Assembly: GCA_035574475.1 (NCBI GenBank)
Contig: DATLYR010000166.1
Location: 1 to 43,876 of the forward strand
Reading direction: 5' to 3'
Length of the DNA stretch: 43,876 nucleotides
DNA from: Nevskiales bacterium
GTDB lineage: Bacteria > Pseudomonadota > Gammaproteobacteria > Nevskiales > DATLYR01
The position numbers and the translations under genes are program-made. Below are positions 1 to 8,640 of this stretch, one piece after another (the first letter of the stretch is position 1; the number at the start of each line of letters is the position of its first letter). The notes under the pieces were generated by a model. It ran no database searches and was not told where the DNA came from. It saw only the letters and a program-made list of their open reading frames with translations.

Positions 1-627
1 GAGGCACAGCTGACCGAGGAGAAGCTGCCGATCGAGGTGGCGCTGTCCGGGCAGATGCTGCGGCGCGAGCCGCAGCTGACCTGGAAATACATCCACCAGA
101 TCGAGAGCGCCTGTCGCGGCGCGCGCCACAACGTCGCGCACCAGGTGATCGCGCAGATGCAGGAGCGCTTCGAGACCGTCTGCGTGCTGACTCAGAACAT
201 CGACGGCTTCCACCGCGACGCCTGCAGCCGCGAGCTGATCGAGATCCACGGCAATATTCACGAGCTGCACTGCGTGTGCTGCGACTACGAGGCCTGGGCC
301 GACGACTACAGCGGGATCGAGCTGCCGCCGGCCTGTCCGCGCTGCGGCGAGCTGGTGCGGCCGCGGGTGGTGCTGTTCGGCGAGATGCTGCCGGAAGCCG
401 CGCTGGCGCGGCTCGAGCGCCAGGCTCGGCGCGGCTTCGACGCCGTGCTCAGCATCGGCACGACCAGTGTGTTCCCCTATATCGCCGGGCCGGTGCACGA
501 GGCGCGGCGCGCCGGCATCCCGACCATCGAGATCAATCCGGGCAAGAGCGAGGTGTCGGCCATCGTGGATTGTCGATTGCGCCAGCGGGCGGCAGTGGCA
601 CTGCCCCAGCTCTGGGCGCGGCTTTAA
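1..627 (+). CDS. Sir2-family NAD-dependent protein deacylase (5'-truncated)
   Basis: The reading frame is open at the left edge, so the N-terminus, with the first NAD-binding loop, is missing. What remains shows the sirtuin core: TQNID at bases 190-204, the catalytic histidine in IHGNIHEL (codon 247-249), two zinc cysteine pairs (CVCC and CPRC), a VLFGE motif and [11 protein letters not shown] in the second NAD-binding loop. The family removes acyl groups from lysines using NAD+, giving nicotinamide and O-acyl-ADP-ribose, in the cytoplasm. Which acyl group is preferred cannot be told, because the selectivity residues lie partly in the missing region. The gene ends 25 bases before the purU start and may share a transcript with it. 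Confidence 0.9.
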   Translation, partial: EAQLTEEKLPIEVALSGQMLRREPQLTWKYIHQIESACRGARHNVAHQVIAQMQERFETVCVLTQNIDGFHRDACSRELIEIHGNIHELHCVCCDYEAWADDYSGIELPPACPRCGELVRPRVVLFGEMLPEAALARLERQARRGFDAVLSIGTTSVFPYIAGPVHEARRAGIPTIEINPGKSEVSAIVDCRLRQRAAVALPQLWARL

Positions 628-652
628 CTGCACTCGAGCTGGGGCCTTGCGC

Positions 653-1510
653 GTGAATACGACCGCCCGTTTGCTGATCGCCTGCCCGGACCGCCCCGGC
701 ATCGTCGCCGCGGTTACCGGCTTTCTGTTCCAGCACGGCGCCAACATCACCGACCTCGACCAGCACTCGACCGATCCGAGCGGCGGGACCTTCTTCATGC
801 GCCTGGAGTTCCAGACGCCGGGCCTGGATGTCAGCGCGGCCACGCTGGAGCAGGCGTTCGCCCGCGAGGTGGCGGCGCGCTTCGGCATGACCTGGACGCT
901 CAACCTGGCGGCGCACCGCAAGACCATGGCCTTGTTCGTCTCGCGCCACGACCACGCCCTGCTCGAGATTCTGTGGCGCGCGGCCCGTGGCGAGCTGCCG
1001 GCCGAGATCACGGCGGTCATCTCCAACCACCCCGACCTGGGGGACGCCGTGCGCGGCTTCGGCGTGCCCTTCCATCATGTCCCGGTCGAGCCCGGCCGCA
1101 AGGCCACGGCGGAGGCGCAGGCGCTGGAACTGCTTGGCAACCGCACCGAGCTGGTCGTACTGGCGCGCTACATGCAGGTGCTGTCGGCCGGGTTCGTGGC
1201 GCGCTATCCGAACCGCATCATCAATATCCACCACTCCTTCCTGCCGGCCTTCGCTGGAGCCGACCCTTACCGGCAGGCCTATGACAAGGGCGTCAAGCTG
1301 ATCGGCGCCACCGCCCACTACGTGACGGCGGAGCTGGACGAGGGTCCGATCATCGAGCAGGCCATCGCGCGGGTGACGCACCGCGACAGCGTCGAGGACC
1401 TCAAGCGCATGGGCCGCGACCTCGAACGCCAGGTGCTGGCGCGCGCGGTGCTCTGGCACCTGGAGGACCGGGTGATCGTGGACGGGCGCAAGACCATCGT
1501 CTTTGCCTGA
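653..1510 (+). CDS. purU: Formyltetrahydrofolate deformylase
   Basis: This 285-residue protein matches PurU in length and layout. Residues about 1-80 form an ACT regulatory domain ([20 protein letters not shown]), followed by a formyltransferase-type hydrolase domain. The Asn-His-Asp catalytic set is visible: N191 and H193 in [11 protein letters not shown], and D229 in AELDEGPII. PurU hydrolyses 10-formyl-tetrahydrofolate to formate and tetrahydrofolate, feeding PurT-dependent purine synthesis and balancing one-carbon pools. The open frame extends upstream into the sirtuin gene, but family alignment begins at [16 protein letters not shown], so I place the start at GTG 653. TTG 647 is the alternative. 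No strong ribosome-binding site is visible for either. Confidence 0.93.
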   Translation: MNTTARLLIACPDRPGIVAAVTGFLFQHGANITDLDQHSTDPSGGTFFMRLEFQTPGLDVSAATLEQAFAREVAARFGMTWTLNLAAHRKTMALFVSRHDHALLEILWRAARGELPAEITAVISNHPDLGDAVRGFGVPFHHVPVEPGRKATAEAQALELLGNRTELVVLARYMQVLSAGFVARYPNRIINIHHSFLPAFAGADPYRQAYDKGVKLIGATAHYVTAELDEGPIIEQAIARVTHRDSVEDLKRMGRDLERQVLARAVLWHLEDRVIVDGRKTIVFA

Positions 1511-1539
1511 CCGAGTGTTTAGAACCCCTGATTAATTCT

Positions 1540-1632
1540 GTCACCCCGGCGAAAGACGGGGTCCAGAGCCTTGTAAAGCCGCTGGATTCCGGTCCAGGAT
1601 CGAGTCCGGGGCGGGCTCTTCGCCGGAATGAC
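1540..1632. repeat. MITE/REP-like intergenic element with GTCA...TGAC inverted ends
   Basis: The left end reads GTCACCCCGGCGAA and the right end reads TTCGCCGGAATGAC, which form imperfect terminal inverted repeats around about 65 bases. The same core, CCGGCGAAAGCCGG, recurs at 4668-4695. Elements of this appearance are common between genes in many proteobacteria. It lies between the 3' ends of purU and arfB, where it could act as a bidirectional transcript end. I see no U-tract, so I do not call it a terminator. Confidence 0.7.
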
Positions 1633-1653
1633 GAGAGGAGATTAGAGCTTCTC

Positions 1654-2067
1654 TTAATCTTCCCAGCCGCCGCGCCGCCGTTCCTTCTTCTTCGCCTGCA
1701 GGCCTTTGTCGGTCAGCCGGCGCTGGCGTTGGGCGGCGCTCGGCCGGGTTTTTTTACGGCGCTTGGGCTGGATGGCTGCCTGCCGCAGCAGTTCGGCCAG
1801 GCGGGCACGGGCCTCGGCGCGGTTGAGCGCCTGGTCGCGGTGGTTGCGCGCGGTGATGACCAGCACGCCGTCGCGGCTCGCGCGCCGGCCGGCCAGCGCC
1901 AGCAGGCGCTGCTTGGTGGCATCGTCCAGGCTGGATGAGCTGCGCACGTCGAAGCGCAGTTGCACCGCGCTGGCGACCTTGTTGACGTTCTGGCCGCCGG
2001 GCCCGCCGCTGCGGATGAAGGATTCCTCGATCTCGTGCTCGGGCAGCCGAAGCGGTGGTGTGTTCAT
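1654..2067 (-). CDS. arfB: Ribosome-rescue peptidyl-tRNA hydrolase ArfB (YaeJ)
   Basis: This 137-residue protein has the release-factor catalytic signature GGPGGQNVNK, with GGQ at residues 24-26. It lacks the codon-recognition domains of RF1/RF2. It ends in a long lysine/arginine-rich tail (QPKRRKKTRPSAAQRQRR, then KKKERRR), which in the ArfB family inserts into the empty mRNA channel of stalled ribosomes. It releases peptides from non-stop complexes. The open frame runs much further upstream, but that part lies antisense-free inside acpH. The ATG at 2067 overlaps the acpH stop as ATGA and gives the family length, so translation is probably coupled to acpH. Confidence 0.93.
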   Translation of the reverse strand: MNTPPLRLPEHEIEESFIRSGGPGGQNVNKVASAVQLRFDVRSSSSLDDATKQRLLALAGRRASRDGVLVITARNHRDQALNRAEARARLAELLRQAAIQPKRRKKTRPSAAQRQRRLTDKGLQAKKKERRRGGWED

Positions 2068-2648
2068 GCCGCCGACGCCTGTTGGGCAAAACGCAGCAGT
2101 TCCGGGAAGAAGCGAGCGAAATCCTGCGCCAGTTCGTCCTGCAGCGGCGCCAGTGCCTGCCAGCCGGTGGCCAGCGGGTTGGCGCGCGACAGCCGCCTGG
2201 ACAGGCCGACCAGCGCCTGCTGGATGCCGGCCGGTTCGCGGTAGGACAGCAGTAGGTTGCGCGAGCGCAGATAGCTCAGGCGCAGCAGGAAACCCGGGTG
2301 CGCCAGCCGCAGGCCCTCGCGCTGCAGCTGCCGGTAAGCGGTTTGCGCGAAATCCTCCAGCGGGTGAGCGTGGTACCGCGGCCATTGCAGTGCCAGGCAG
2401 TGGTCGAAGTAAACGTCCAGCAGGATGCCGGCGTAGCGGCGGTAGGGCGGCTGCAGCCGCGCCTTGGCGGCGCGTACCACCGGATGCGCGTCGGTAAAGC
2501 TGTCCACGCGCCGGTGCAGGCGGATGCCCTGTTCGATCGCGGGCGGATAGCGCCCCTCCAGCGGCCCGCGCACGACGTCGCCCATGAGGCTGCCGGCCAG
2601 GGAAGTCCCCGTGCGCTCGGCCAGATACAGGTGGGCAAGATAGTTCAT
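2064..2648 (-). CDS. acpH: Acyl carrier protein phosphodiesterase
   Basis: This 194-residue protein has the usual AcpH length and N-terminus (MNYLAHLYLA). It also has the HD-like signature pieces AGSLMGDVVRG, HRRVDSFTDAHP and RYAGILLDVYFDH, which supply metal-binding His/Asp residues. The enzyme removes 4'-phosphopantetheine from holo-ACP, regenerating apo-ACP. The ATG at 2648 is preferred over upstream codons because the family always begins at this motif. It is transcribed divergently from fabH, another fatty-acid synthesis gene that uses ACP, so the 116-base gap between them probably holds promoters for both. It overlaps arfB by four bases. Confidence 0.92.
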   Translation of the reverse strand: MNYLAHLYLAERTGTSLAGSLMGDVVRGPLEGRYPPAIEQGIRLHRRVDSFTDAHPVVRAAKARLQPPYRRYAGILLDVYFDHCLALQWPRYHAHPLEDFAQTAYRQLQREGLRLAHPGFLLRLSYLRSRNLLLSYREPAGIQQALVGLSRRLSRANPLATGWQALAPLQDELAQDFARFFPELLRFAQQASAA

Positions 2649-2727
2649 GAGCAGCGAGCGGGGCTGTCCTGCGGCGGTGCAAGAGACGCGCAAGTGTAGG
2701 GGGCATTACCCATCCAATCAGATGATA

Positions 2728-2755
2728 GCTGCGATTCGTTCGCAGCCGATATAAT
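2728..2755 (+). promoter_or_regulatory. Putative fabH promoter with overlapping palindromic operator
   Basis: A perfect 7-base inverted repeat, GCTGCGA (2728-2734) and TCGCAGC (2740-2746) around TTCGT, is followed three bases later by a consensus -10 hexamer TATAAT (2750-2755). The palindrome covers the place where a -35 box would lie, and no good -35 sequence is seen, as in promoters that are repressed or need an activator. Initiation about seven bases after the -10 box would fall near 2762, only a few bases before the fabH ATG, so the message may be nearly leaderless. The regulator is unknown. Confidence 0.5.
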
Positions 2756-2764
2756 CGACGACTT

Positions 2765-3736
2765 ATGCAACGCCGCATGGGCTATTCCCGGATCGTCGGC
2801 ACCGGCAGCTACCTGCCGGCCAAGGTGTTGACCAACCAGGAGTTGGAGAGCCGGATCGATACCTCCGACGAATGGATTTTTTCCCGCACCGGCATCCGCA
2901 GCCGGCATGTCGCCGCCGAAGGCGAGCTGACCAGCGACCTGGCGCTGCAGGCCTCGCGCCGTGCGTTGGAGGCCGCCGGCGTCGGCCCGGACCAGATCGA
3001 TCTGATCATCGTCGGCACCACCACCGAGGACATGGTGTTCCCGTCCACCGCCTGCCTGCTACAGGCCAAGCTGGGCGTGACGCAGGGCGCGGCCTTCGAC
3101 GTGCAGGCGGTGTGCACCGGCTTCGTCTATGCGCTGGCCATCGCCGACAAGTTCGTCGCCTCGGGCCAGTCGAAGTGCGCGCTGGTGGTCGGCGCCGAGG
3201 TGTTCTCGGGCCTGCTGGACTGGAGCGACCGGCGCACCTGCGTGCTGTTCGGCGACGGCGCCGGCGCCGTGGTGCTCAAGCCTTCCGACGAGCCCGGCAT
3301 CCTGTCCACGCACCTGCACGCGGAAGGCCAGCAGAGCCACATCCTCTGCGCCAAGGGCTTCTGGCATGACGGTCGCTTCCACGAGCACGCCAACGTGCAG
3401 ATGGACGGGCAGGCGGTGTACAAGTTCGCCGTACGGGTGCTGGAGCAGGTGTGCGAGGAGGCGCTGAGCGCCAATGGCTACACCGGCAAGGAGCTCGACT
3501 GGCTGGTGCCGCATCAGGCCAACATCCGCATCATCCAGTCCACGGCCAGGAAACTGGGTCTGCCGCCGGAGCGGATCATCACCACGCTCGAGCACCAGGG
3601 CAATACTTCCGCCGCCTCGGTGCCACTGGCGCTGGACGTCGCGGTGCGCGACGGCCGCATCCGGCCCGGGCACCTGGTGCTGCTGGAGGCGGTCGGCGGC
3701 GGCATGACCTGGGGTGCGGCACTGTTGCGGTGGTGA
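2765..3736 (+). CDS. fabH: Beta-ketoacyl-ACP synthase III
   Basis: This 323-residue thiolase-fold enzyme condenses an acyl-CoA with malonyl-ACP to start fatty-acid synthesis. The Cys-His-Asn triad is present: cysteine in QAVCTGF (residue 117), histidine in VPHQANIRI, and asparagine in HQGNTSAAS. The glycine-rich C-terminal [13 protein letters not shown] is typical of FabH. The start at 2765 gives [18 protein letters not shown], resembling gammaproteobacterial FabH starts. An in-frame ATG at 2777 is possible. Neither has a Shine-Dalgarno sequence, in keeping with the short leader inferred from the TATAAT at 2750. It sits 25 bases upstream of prpB, which is unusual because fabH normally lies in a fab/plsX cluster, so it may prefer a particular acyl-CoA such as propionyl-CoA. 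That last point is inference. Confidence 0.93.
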   Translation: MQRRMGYSRIVGTGSYLPAKVLTNQELESRIDTSDEWIFSRTGIRSRHVAAEGELTSDLALQASRRALEAAGVGPDQIDLIIVGTTTEDMVFPSTACLLQAKLGVTQGAAFDVQAVCTGFVYALAIADKFVASGQSKCALVVGAEVFSGLLDWSDRRTCVLFGDGAGAVVLKPSDEPGILSTHLHAEGQQSHILCAKGFWHDGRFHEHANVQMDGQAVYKFAVRVLEQVCEEALSANGYTGKELDWLVPHQANIRIIQSTARKLGLPPERIITTLEHQGNTSAASVPLALDVAVRDGRIRPGHLVLLEAVGGGMTWGAALLRW

Positions 3737-3761
3737 CAGGCATCCAGTAAGGACAGACCGA

Positions 3762-4661
3762 ATGACGACTCAACGATCGAATCCATCCCCTGGCACGCGC
3801 TTCCGCGCGGCCCTCACCGCCGAGCAGCCGCTGCAGGTGGTGGGTGCGATCAATGCCAATCACGCGCTGCTGGCGCAGCGCGCCGGCTTCAGGGCAATCT
3901 ACCTCTCCGGCGGTGGCGTGGCCGCGGGTTCCCTGGGCCTGCCCGACCTGGGCATCACCGGCCTCGACGACGTGCTGACCGACGTGCGCCGCATCACCGA
4001 CGTCTGTGACCTGCCGCTGCTGGTGGACGTGGACACGGGCTTCGGCGCCAGCGCCTTCAACGTCGCGCGCACCACGCGGTCGCTGATCAAGGCCGGTGCC
4101 GCGGCCATGCACATCGAGGACCAGGTCGGCGCCAAGCGCTGCGGGCATCGCCCCAACAAGGAAATCGTGTCGAAGGAGGAGATGGTCGACCGCATCAAGG
4201 CAGCGGTGGATGCCCGCACGGACGACAGCTTCGTCATCATGGCGCGTACCGATGCGCTGGCGGTCGAGGGTCTGGAGCCGGCCATCGAGCGCGCCGTGGC
4301 CTGCGTCGAGGCCGGCGCCGACATGATCTTCCCGGAGGCGATGACCACGCTGGACATGTACCGGCAGTTCGCCGCGGCGGTGAAGGTGCCGATCCTGGCC
4401 AATATCACCGAGTTCGGCGCAACCCCGCTGTTCACGGTCGAGGAATTGCGCGGCGCCGGGGTAGGGCTGGTGCTGTACCCGCTGTCCGCCTTCCGGGCCA
4501 TGAACAAGGCCGCGGAAAACGTGTATAAAGCGATTCGCCGCGACGGCACGCAGAAGAACGTGGTGGAGACCATGCAGACCCGCATGGAGCTTTACGACGT
4601 GATCGGCTACCACAGCTACGAGCAGAAACTCGACGAGTTGTTTGCGAAAGGCAAGAAATAG
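3762..4661 (+). CDS. prpB: Methylisocitrate lyase
   Basis: This 299-residue member of the isocitrate lyase/PEP mutase superfamily cleaves 2-methylisocitrate to pyruvate and succinate, the last step of the methylcitrate cycle. The active-site loop [10 protein letters not shown], with the catalytic cysteine at about residue 127, is intact. So are the metal-binding DVDTGFG and the IEDQVG strand. The length fits PrpB rather than the longer AceA. The ATG at 3762 follows a good Shine-Dalgarno (TAAGGA, 3748-3753) and removes the upstream extension that overlaps fabH. The next gene is prpC, which confirms the pathway. Confidence 0.95.
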   Translation: MTTQRSNPSPGTRFRAALTAEQPLQVVGAINANHALLAQRAGFRAIYLSGGGVAAGSLGLPDLGITGLDDVLTDVRRITDVCDLPLLVDVDTGFGASAFNVARTTRSLIKAGAAAMHIEDQVGAKRCGHRPNKEIVSKEEMVDRIKAAVDARTDDSFVIMARTDALAVEGLEPAIERAVACVEAGADMIFPEAMTTLDMYRQFAAAVKVPILANITEFGATPLFTVEELRGAGVGLVLYPLSAFRAMNKAAENVYKAIRRDGTQKNVVETMQTRMELYDVIGYHSYEQKLDELFAKGKK

Positions 4662-4667
4662 ATACCC

Positions 4668-4695
4668 CGTCATTCCGGCGAAAGCCGGTATGACG
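4668..4695 (+). repeat. Hairpin element between prpB and prpC (GAAA tetraloop)
   Basis: CGTCATTCCGGC and GCCGGTATGACG pair at 11 of 12 positions around a GAAA loop (4680-4683). The sequence is a short version of the element at 1540-1632, with its two ends brought together. Lying between cotranscribed genes, it would form a stable stem in the mRNA and could protect the upstream message or tune prpC expression. There is no U-tract, so full termination is unlikely. Confidence 0.7.
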
Positions 4696-4724
4696 AGCAG
4701 GAGATTACGAAGGGAGTTAAAACG

Positions 4725-5888
4725 ATGACCGAAGCAGCCCAATCTACGACGCCGGGTTTCAAGCCGAAGAAGTCCGTGGCCCTGTCCGGCGTCGCCGCCG
4801 GCAATACCGCACTGTGCACGGTGGGCCGTACCGGCAACGACCTGCACTACCGCGGCTACGACATCCTCGACATCGCCGAGCAGTGCGAGTTCGAGGAGAT
4901 CGCACACCTTTTGGTGCACGGCAAGCTGCCGACGGTGGCCGAGCTGGCTGCCTACAAGGCCAAGCTCAAGGCCCTGCGCGGCCTGCCGGCTAACGTCAAG
5001 GGCGTGCTTGAATGGCTGCCGGCCTCGGCTCACCCGATGGACGTGATGCGCTCAGGCGTTTCCGCGCTCGGCTGCGTGTTGCCGGAATCGGCCGACCACA
5101 ACCATGCCGGTGCGCGCGACATCGCCGACCGCCTGCTGGCCTCGCTCGGCTCGATGCTGCTGTACTGGTATCACTTCTCGCACAACGGTCGGCGCATCGA
5201 GGTCGAGACCGACGACGATTCGATCGGCGGGCACTTCCTGCACCTGCTGCACGGCCGGCGTCCCCCGGAACTGTGGGTGCGGGCCATGCACACCAGCCTG
5301 ATCCTCTACGCTGAGCACGAGTTCAACGCCTCGACCTTCACCTGCCGTGTGGTGGCGGGTACGGGGTCCGATATGTACTCCGCCATCTGCGGCGGCATCG
5401 GCGCGCTGCGCGGGCCCAAGCATGGCGGCGCCAACGAGGTGGCCTTCGAGATCCAGAAGCGCTATGACACCCCGGACGAGGCGGAAGCCGACATCCGCGC
5501 GCGCGTGGCCAATAAGGAAGTCATCATCGGCTTCGGCCACCCGGTCTATACCGTGTCCGACCCGCGCAACAAGGTGATCAAAGAGGTGGCGCGGAGGCTG
5601 TCGAAGGATCAGAATAATATGAAGATGTTCGACATCGCCGAGCGCCTCGAGACGGTGATGTGGGAGATCAAGAAGATGTTCCCGAACCTGGACTGGTTCA
5701 GCGCCGTCAGCTACCACATGATGGGCGTGCCCACCGCGATGTTCACGCCGCTGTTCGTGATGGCCCGAACCTCCGGCTGGAGCGCGCACATCATCGAACA
5801 GCGCATCGACAACAAGATCATCCGCCCGAGCGCCAACTACACCGGGCCGGAGAACCTCAAGTTCGTCCCGCTCCGGGAGCGCCGCTGA
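4725..5888 (+). CDS. prpC: 2-Methylcitrate synthase
   Basis: This 387-residue citrate-synthase-family enzyme condenses propionyl-CoA with oxaloacetate to give 2-methylcitrate. The catalytic His-His-Asp set is visible at H233 (GPKHGGANE), H272 (GFGHPVYT) and D323 ([14 protein letters not shown]). The short length and the lack of the N-terminal NADH-binding extension of gamma-proteobacterial GltA fit PrpC. The start at 4725 has a strong ribosome-binding site (GAAGGGAG). It lies between prpB and acnD, all on the same strand, consistent with one prp operon. No prpR regulator or prpD is in the window. Confidence 0.95.
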   Translation: MTEAAQSTTPGFKPKKSVALSGVAAGNTALCTVGRTGNDLHYRGYDILDIAEQCEFEEIAHLLVHGKLPTVAELAAYKAKLKALRGLPANVKGVLEWLPASAHPMDVMRSGVSALGCVLPESADHNHAGARDIADRLLASLGSMLLYWYHFSHNGRRIEVETDDDSIGGHFLHLLHGRRPPELWVRAMHTSLILYAEHEFNASTFTCRVVAGTGSDMYSAICGGIGALRGPKHGGANEVAFEIQKRYDTPDEAEADIRARVANKEVIIGFGHPVYTVSDPRNKVIKEVARRLSKDQNNMKMFDIAERLETVMWEIKKMFPNLDWFSAVSYHMMGVPTAMFTPLFVMARTSGWSAHIIEQRIDNKIIRPSANYTGPENLKFVPLRERR

Positions 5889-5907
5889 ACCCGCACGTGG
5901 CTGCACC

Positions 5908-8517
5908 ATGAACACCGCCCACCGCAAGCCCCTTCCCGGCACACGGCTGGACTACTACGACGCGCGCGAGGCGGTCGAGGCGATCCGGCCCGGCGCCTGG
6001 GACCGGCTGCCCTACACCGCGCGTGTGCATGCCGAGAACATCGTGCGCCGGGCCGAGCCTTCCATGATCCCCGCCTATCTGACGCAGCTGATCGAGCGCC
6101 GGCGCGACCTGGATTTTCCGTGGTTCCCTGCGCGCGTGGTGTGCCATGACATCCTCGGCCAGACCGCGCTGGTGGACCTGGCGGGGCTGCGTGACGCCAT
6201 CGCGGAGCGGGGCGGGGATCCGGCCAAGGTAAACCCGGTGGTGCCGGTGCAGCTGATCGTGGACCACTCGCTGGCGGTGGAGCATGCGGGCTTCGAGAAG
6301 GACGCCTTCGCGAAGAACCGTGCGATCGAGGATCGCCGCAACGACGATCGCTTCCACTTCATCAACTGGACCAGGCAGGCTTTCAGGAACGTCGAGGTGA
6401 TCCCGCCGGGCAATGGCATCATGCACCAGATCAACCTGGAGCGGATGAGCCCGGTGATCTATGTGCAGGATGGCGTGGCCTTCCCCGATACCTGTGTCGG
6501 CACCGACAGCCATACCCCCCACGTGGATGCACTGGGCGTGATTGCCATCGGGGTGGGCGGCCTGGAGGCCGAGAACGTGATGCTGGGGCGCGCCTCCTGG
6601 ATGCGCTTGCCGGACATCGTCGGTGTCGAGCTGACCGGCCGGCCGCAGCCGGGCATCACCGCGACCGACATCGTGCTGGCACTGACCGAATTCCTGCGCA
6701 AGGAGCGGGTGGTCGGCGCCTACCTGGAATTCCACGGCGAGGGCGCCGCGGCGCTGACGCTCGGCGACCGCGCCACCATCTCCAACATGGCGCCGGAGTA
6801 CGGCGCCACCGCGGCGATGTTCTTCATCGACTCGCAGACCATTGACTACCTCAAGCTCACCGGCCGCGATGAACAGCAGGTCAAACTGGTCGAGACCTAT
6901 GCGAAGCACACCGGCCTGTGGGCCGATGCGCTGAAAACCGCCGAATACGAGCGGGTGCTGAAGTTCGATCTGTCCACGGTCGTGCGCAACATGGCCGGCC
7001 CGTCGAATCCGCACAAGCGCCTGCCCACCGCGGCGCTGGCCGAGCGCGGCATCGCCGGCAATCTCGACAAGGTGCGCGAGGAAGAGGCCAGGGGCCTGCT
7101 GCCGGACGGCGCGGTGATCATCGCCGCCATCACCAGTTGCACCAACACCAGCAATCCGCGCAACGTCATCGCCGCGGGCCTTTTGGCGCGCAATGCGAAC
7201 CGGCTGGGCCTGGTGCGCAAGCCCTGGGTCAAGACCTCGCTCGCGCCCGGCTCCAAGGCCGTGCAGCTGTACCTGGAAGAGGCCGGGCTGCTGCCCGAGC
7301 TGGAGAAGCTCGGCTTTGGCATCGTCGCCTTCGCCTGCACCACCTGCAACGGCATGTCGGGCGCACTGGACCCGAAGATCCAGCAGGAAATCATCGAGCG
7401 GGATTTGTACGCGGTGGCCGTACTGTCCGGCAACCGCAACTTCGACGGCCGCATCCATCCCTACGCCAAGCAGGCCTTTCTCGCCAGCCCGCCCCTGGTG
7501 GTGGCCTACGCGATCGCCGGCACGATCCGCTTCGACATCGAGAAGGACGCGCTCGGCGTCGGGCCAGACGGCAAGCCGGTCACGCTCAAGGACCTGTGGC
7601 CGAGCGATGCCGAGATCGACGCCATCGTCGCCAGGAGCGTCAAGCCCGAATTCTTCCGCAAGGTCTATGAGCCGATGTTCAGCCTGAAGGCGGCCGGCGA
7701 GGCGAAGGTCAGTCCCCTGTATGCCTGGCGGCCGCAGAGCACCTACATCCGTCGTCCGCCCTACTGGGAGGGCGCGCTGGCCGGCGAACGCACGCTCAAG
7801 GGTATGCGCCCGCTGGCGGTGCTCGGCGACAACATCACCACCGACCATCTCTCCCCTTCCAATGCGATCCTGCCGGACAGCGCCGCCGGCGAGTACCTCG
7901 CGAAGATGGGCCTGCCGGAGGAGGACTTCAATTCCTACGCCACGCACCGCGGTGACCATCTCACCGCGCAGCGCGCGACCTTTGCCAACCCGAAGCTGGT
8001 CAACGAGATGGTCGTGGTCGACGGCAAGGTCCAGCAGGGCTCGCTGGCGCGTGTGGAGCCGGACGGCAAGATCATGCGCATGTGGGAAGCGATCGAGACC
8101 TACATGAACCGCAAACAGCCGCTGATCATCATCGCCGGCGCCGATTACGGCCAGGGCTCCTCGCGCGACTGGGCCGCCAAGGGCGTGCGCCTGGCCGGCG
8201 TGGAGGCGATCGTCGCCGAGGGCTTCGAGCGCATCCACCGCACCAACCTGATCGGCATGGGCGTGCTGCCGCTGGAGTTCAAGCCCGGCGTGAACCGCAA
8301 GACGCTCGGCATCGACGGCACCGAGACCTTCGACGTGATCGGCGAGCGCCGGCCGCGTGCCGACCTGACCCTGGTCATCCATCGCCGCAGCGGCGAGCGC
8401 GCCGAGGTGCCGGTGACCTGCCGCCTCGACTCCGACGAGGAGGTCTCGATCTACGAGGCCGGCGGCGTGCTGCAGCGTTTTGCGCAGGATTTCCTCGAAT
8501 CGGCCAAAGCGGCCTGA
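5908..8517 (+). CDS. acnD: Fe/S-dependent 2-methylcitrate dehydratase
   Basis: This 869-residue aconitase-superfamily protein converts 2-methylcitrate to 2-methylaconitate. The three 4Fe-4S cysteines are at about C411 (ITSCTNTSNP), C477 and C480 (ACTTCNGMSG). The swivel domain has YGQGSSRDWAAKG with the substrate-binding SSRDW. The N-terminus (MNTAHRKPLPGTRLDYYDAR) and the length are those of AcnD rather than AcnA or AcnB, and prpF directly downstream confirms this. AcnD/PrpF together replace PrpD. The start lies 19 bases after the prpC stop with only a weak ribosome-binding site. A 1296-codon open frame on the opposite strand is a high-GC shadow. Confidence 0.95.
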   Translation: MNTAHRKPLPGTRLDYYDAREAVEAIRPGAWDRLPYTARVHAENIVRRAEPSMIPAYLTQLIERRRDLDFPWFPARVVCHDILGQTALVDLAGLRDAIAERGGDPAKVNPVVPVQLIVDHSLAVEHAGFEKDAFAKNRAIEDRRNDDRFHFINWTRQAFRNVEVIPPGNGIMHQINLERMSPVIYVQDGVAFPDTCVGTDSHTPHVDALGVIAIGVGGLEAENVMLGRASWMRLPDIVGVELTGRPQPGITATDIVLALTEFLRKERVVGAYLEFHGEGAAALTLGDRATISNMAPEYGATAAMFFIDSQTIDYLKLTGRDEQQVKLVETYAKHTGLWADALKTAEYERVLKFDLSTVVRNMAGPSNPHKRLPTAALAERGIAGNLDKVREEEARGLLPDGAVIIAAITSCTNTSNPRNVIAAGLLARNANRLGLVRKPWVKTSLAPGSKAVQLYLEEAGLLPELEKLGFGIVAFACTTCNGMSGALDPKIQQEIIERDLYAVAVLSGNRNFDGRIHPYAKQAFLASPPLVVAYAIAGTIRFDIEKDALGVGPDGKPVTLKDLWPSDAEIDAIVARSVKPEFFRKVYEPMFSLKAAGEAKVSPLYAWRPQSTYIRRPPYWEGALAGERTLKGMRPLAVLGDNITTDHLSPSNAILPDSAAGEYLAKMGLPEEDFNSYATHRGDHLTAQRATFANPKLVNEMVVVDGKVQQGSLARVEPDGKIMRMWEAIETYMNRKQPLIIIAGADYGQGSSRDWAAKGVRLAGVEAIVAEGFERIHRTNLIGMGVLPLEFKPGVNRKTLGIDGTETFDVIGERRPRADLTLVIHRRSGERAEVPVTCRLDSDEEVSIYEAGGVLQRFAQDFLESAKAA

Positions 8518-8528
8518 GGTTATGCGTT

Positions 8529-8565
8529 CCCTCTCCGCGCGCGGGTGAGGGGGCCAGGGAGAGGG
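8529..8565. repeat. CCCTCTCC/GGAGAGGG inverted repeat between acnD and prpF
   Basis: A perfect 8-base inverted repeat (8529-8536 and 8558-8565) surrounds a GC-rich centre that itself contains GCGCGC. A further CCCTCTCC copy follows at about 8583-8590. Repeats of this CCCTCTCC type are frequent between genes in gammaproteobacteria. It lies in the acnD-prpF gap and may stabilise or attenuate the operon message. Confidence 0.6.
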
Positions 8566-8599
8566 TGCTGCAAGAACCGAAACCCTCTCCATAGCCCTT

Positions 8600-8623
8600 C
8601 TCCCATAACTGGGATATGGGGAG
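8600..8623 (+). other. Second imperfect inverted repeat upstream of prpF
   Basis: CTCCCATA (8600-8607) pairs with TATGGGGAG (8615-8623) apart from one bulged base. The repeat ends 17 bases before the prpF start, close enough to affect ribosome access. prpF has no convincing Shine-Dalgarno sequence, so a structural effect on translation is possible but unproven. Confidence 0.4.
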
Positions 8624-8640
8624 CTTATAGAGATTCGTAC

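Noticed and set aside
3579-5033. 484-codon reverse open frame containing VIPAFAGMT
   Set aside because: Antisense to fabH, prpB and prpC. The VIPAFAGMT stretch is just the translation of the intergenic hairpin element at 4668-4695.
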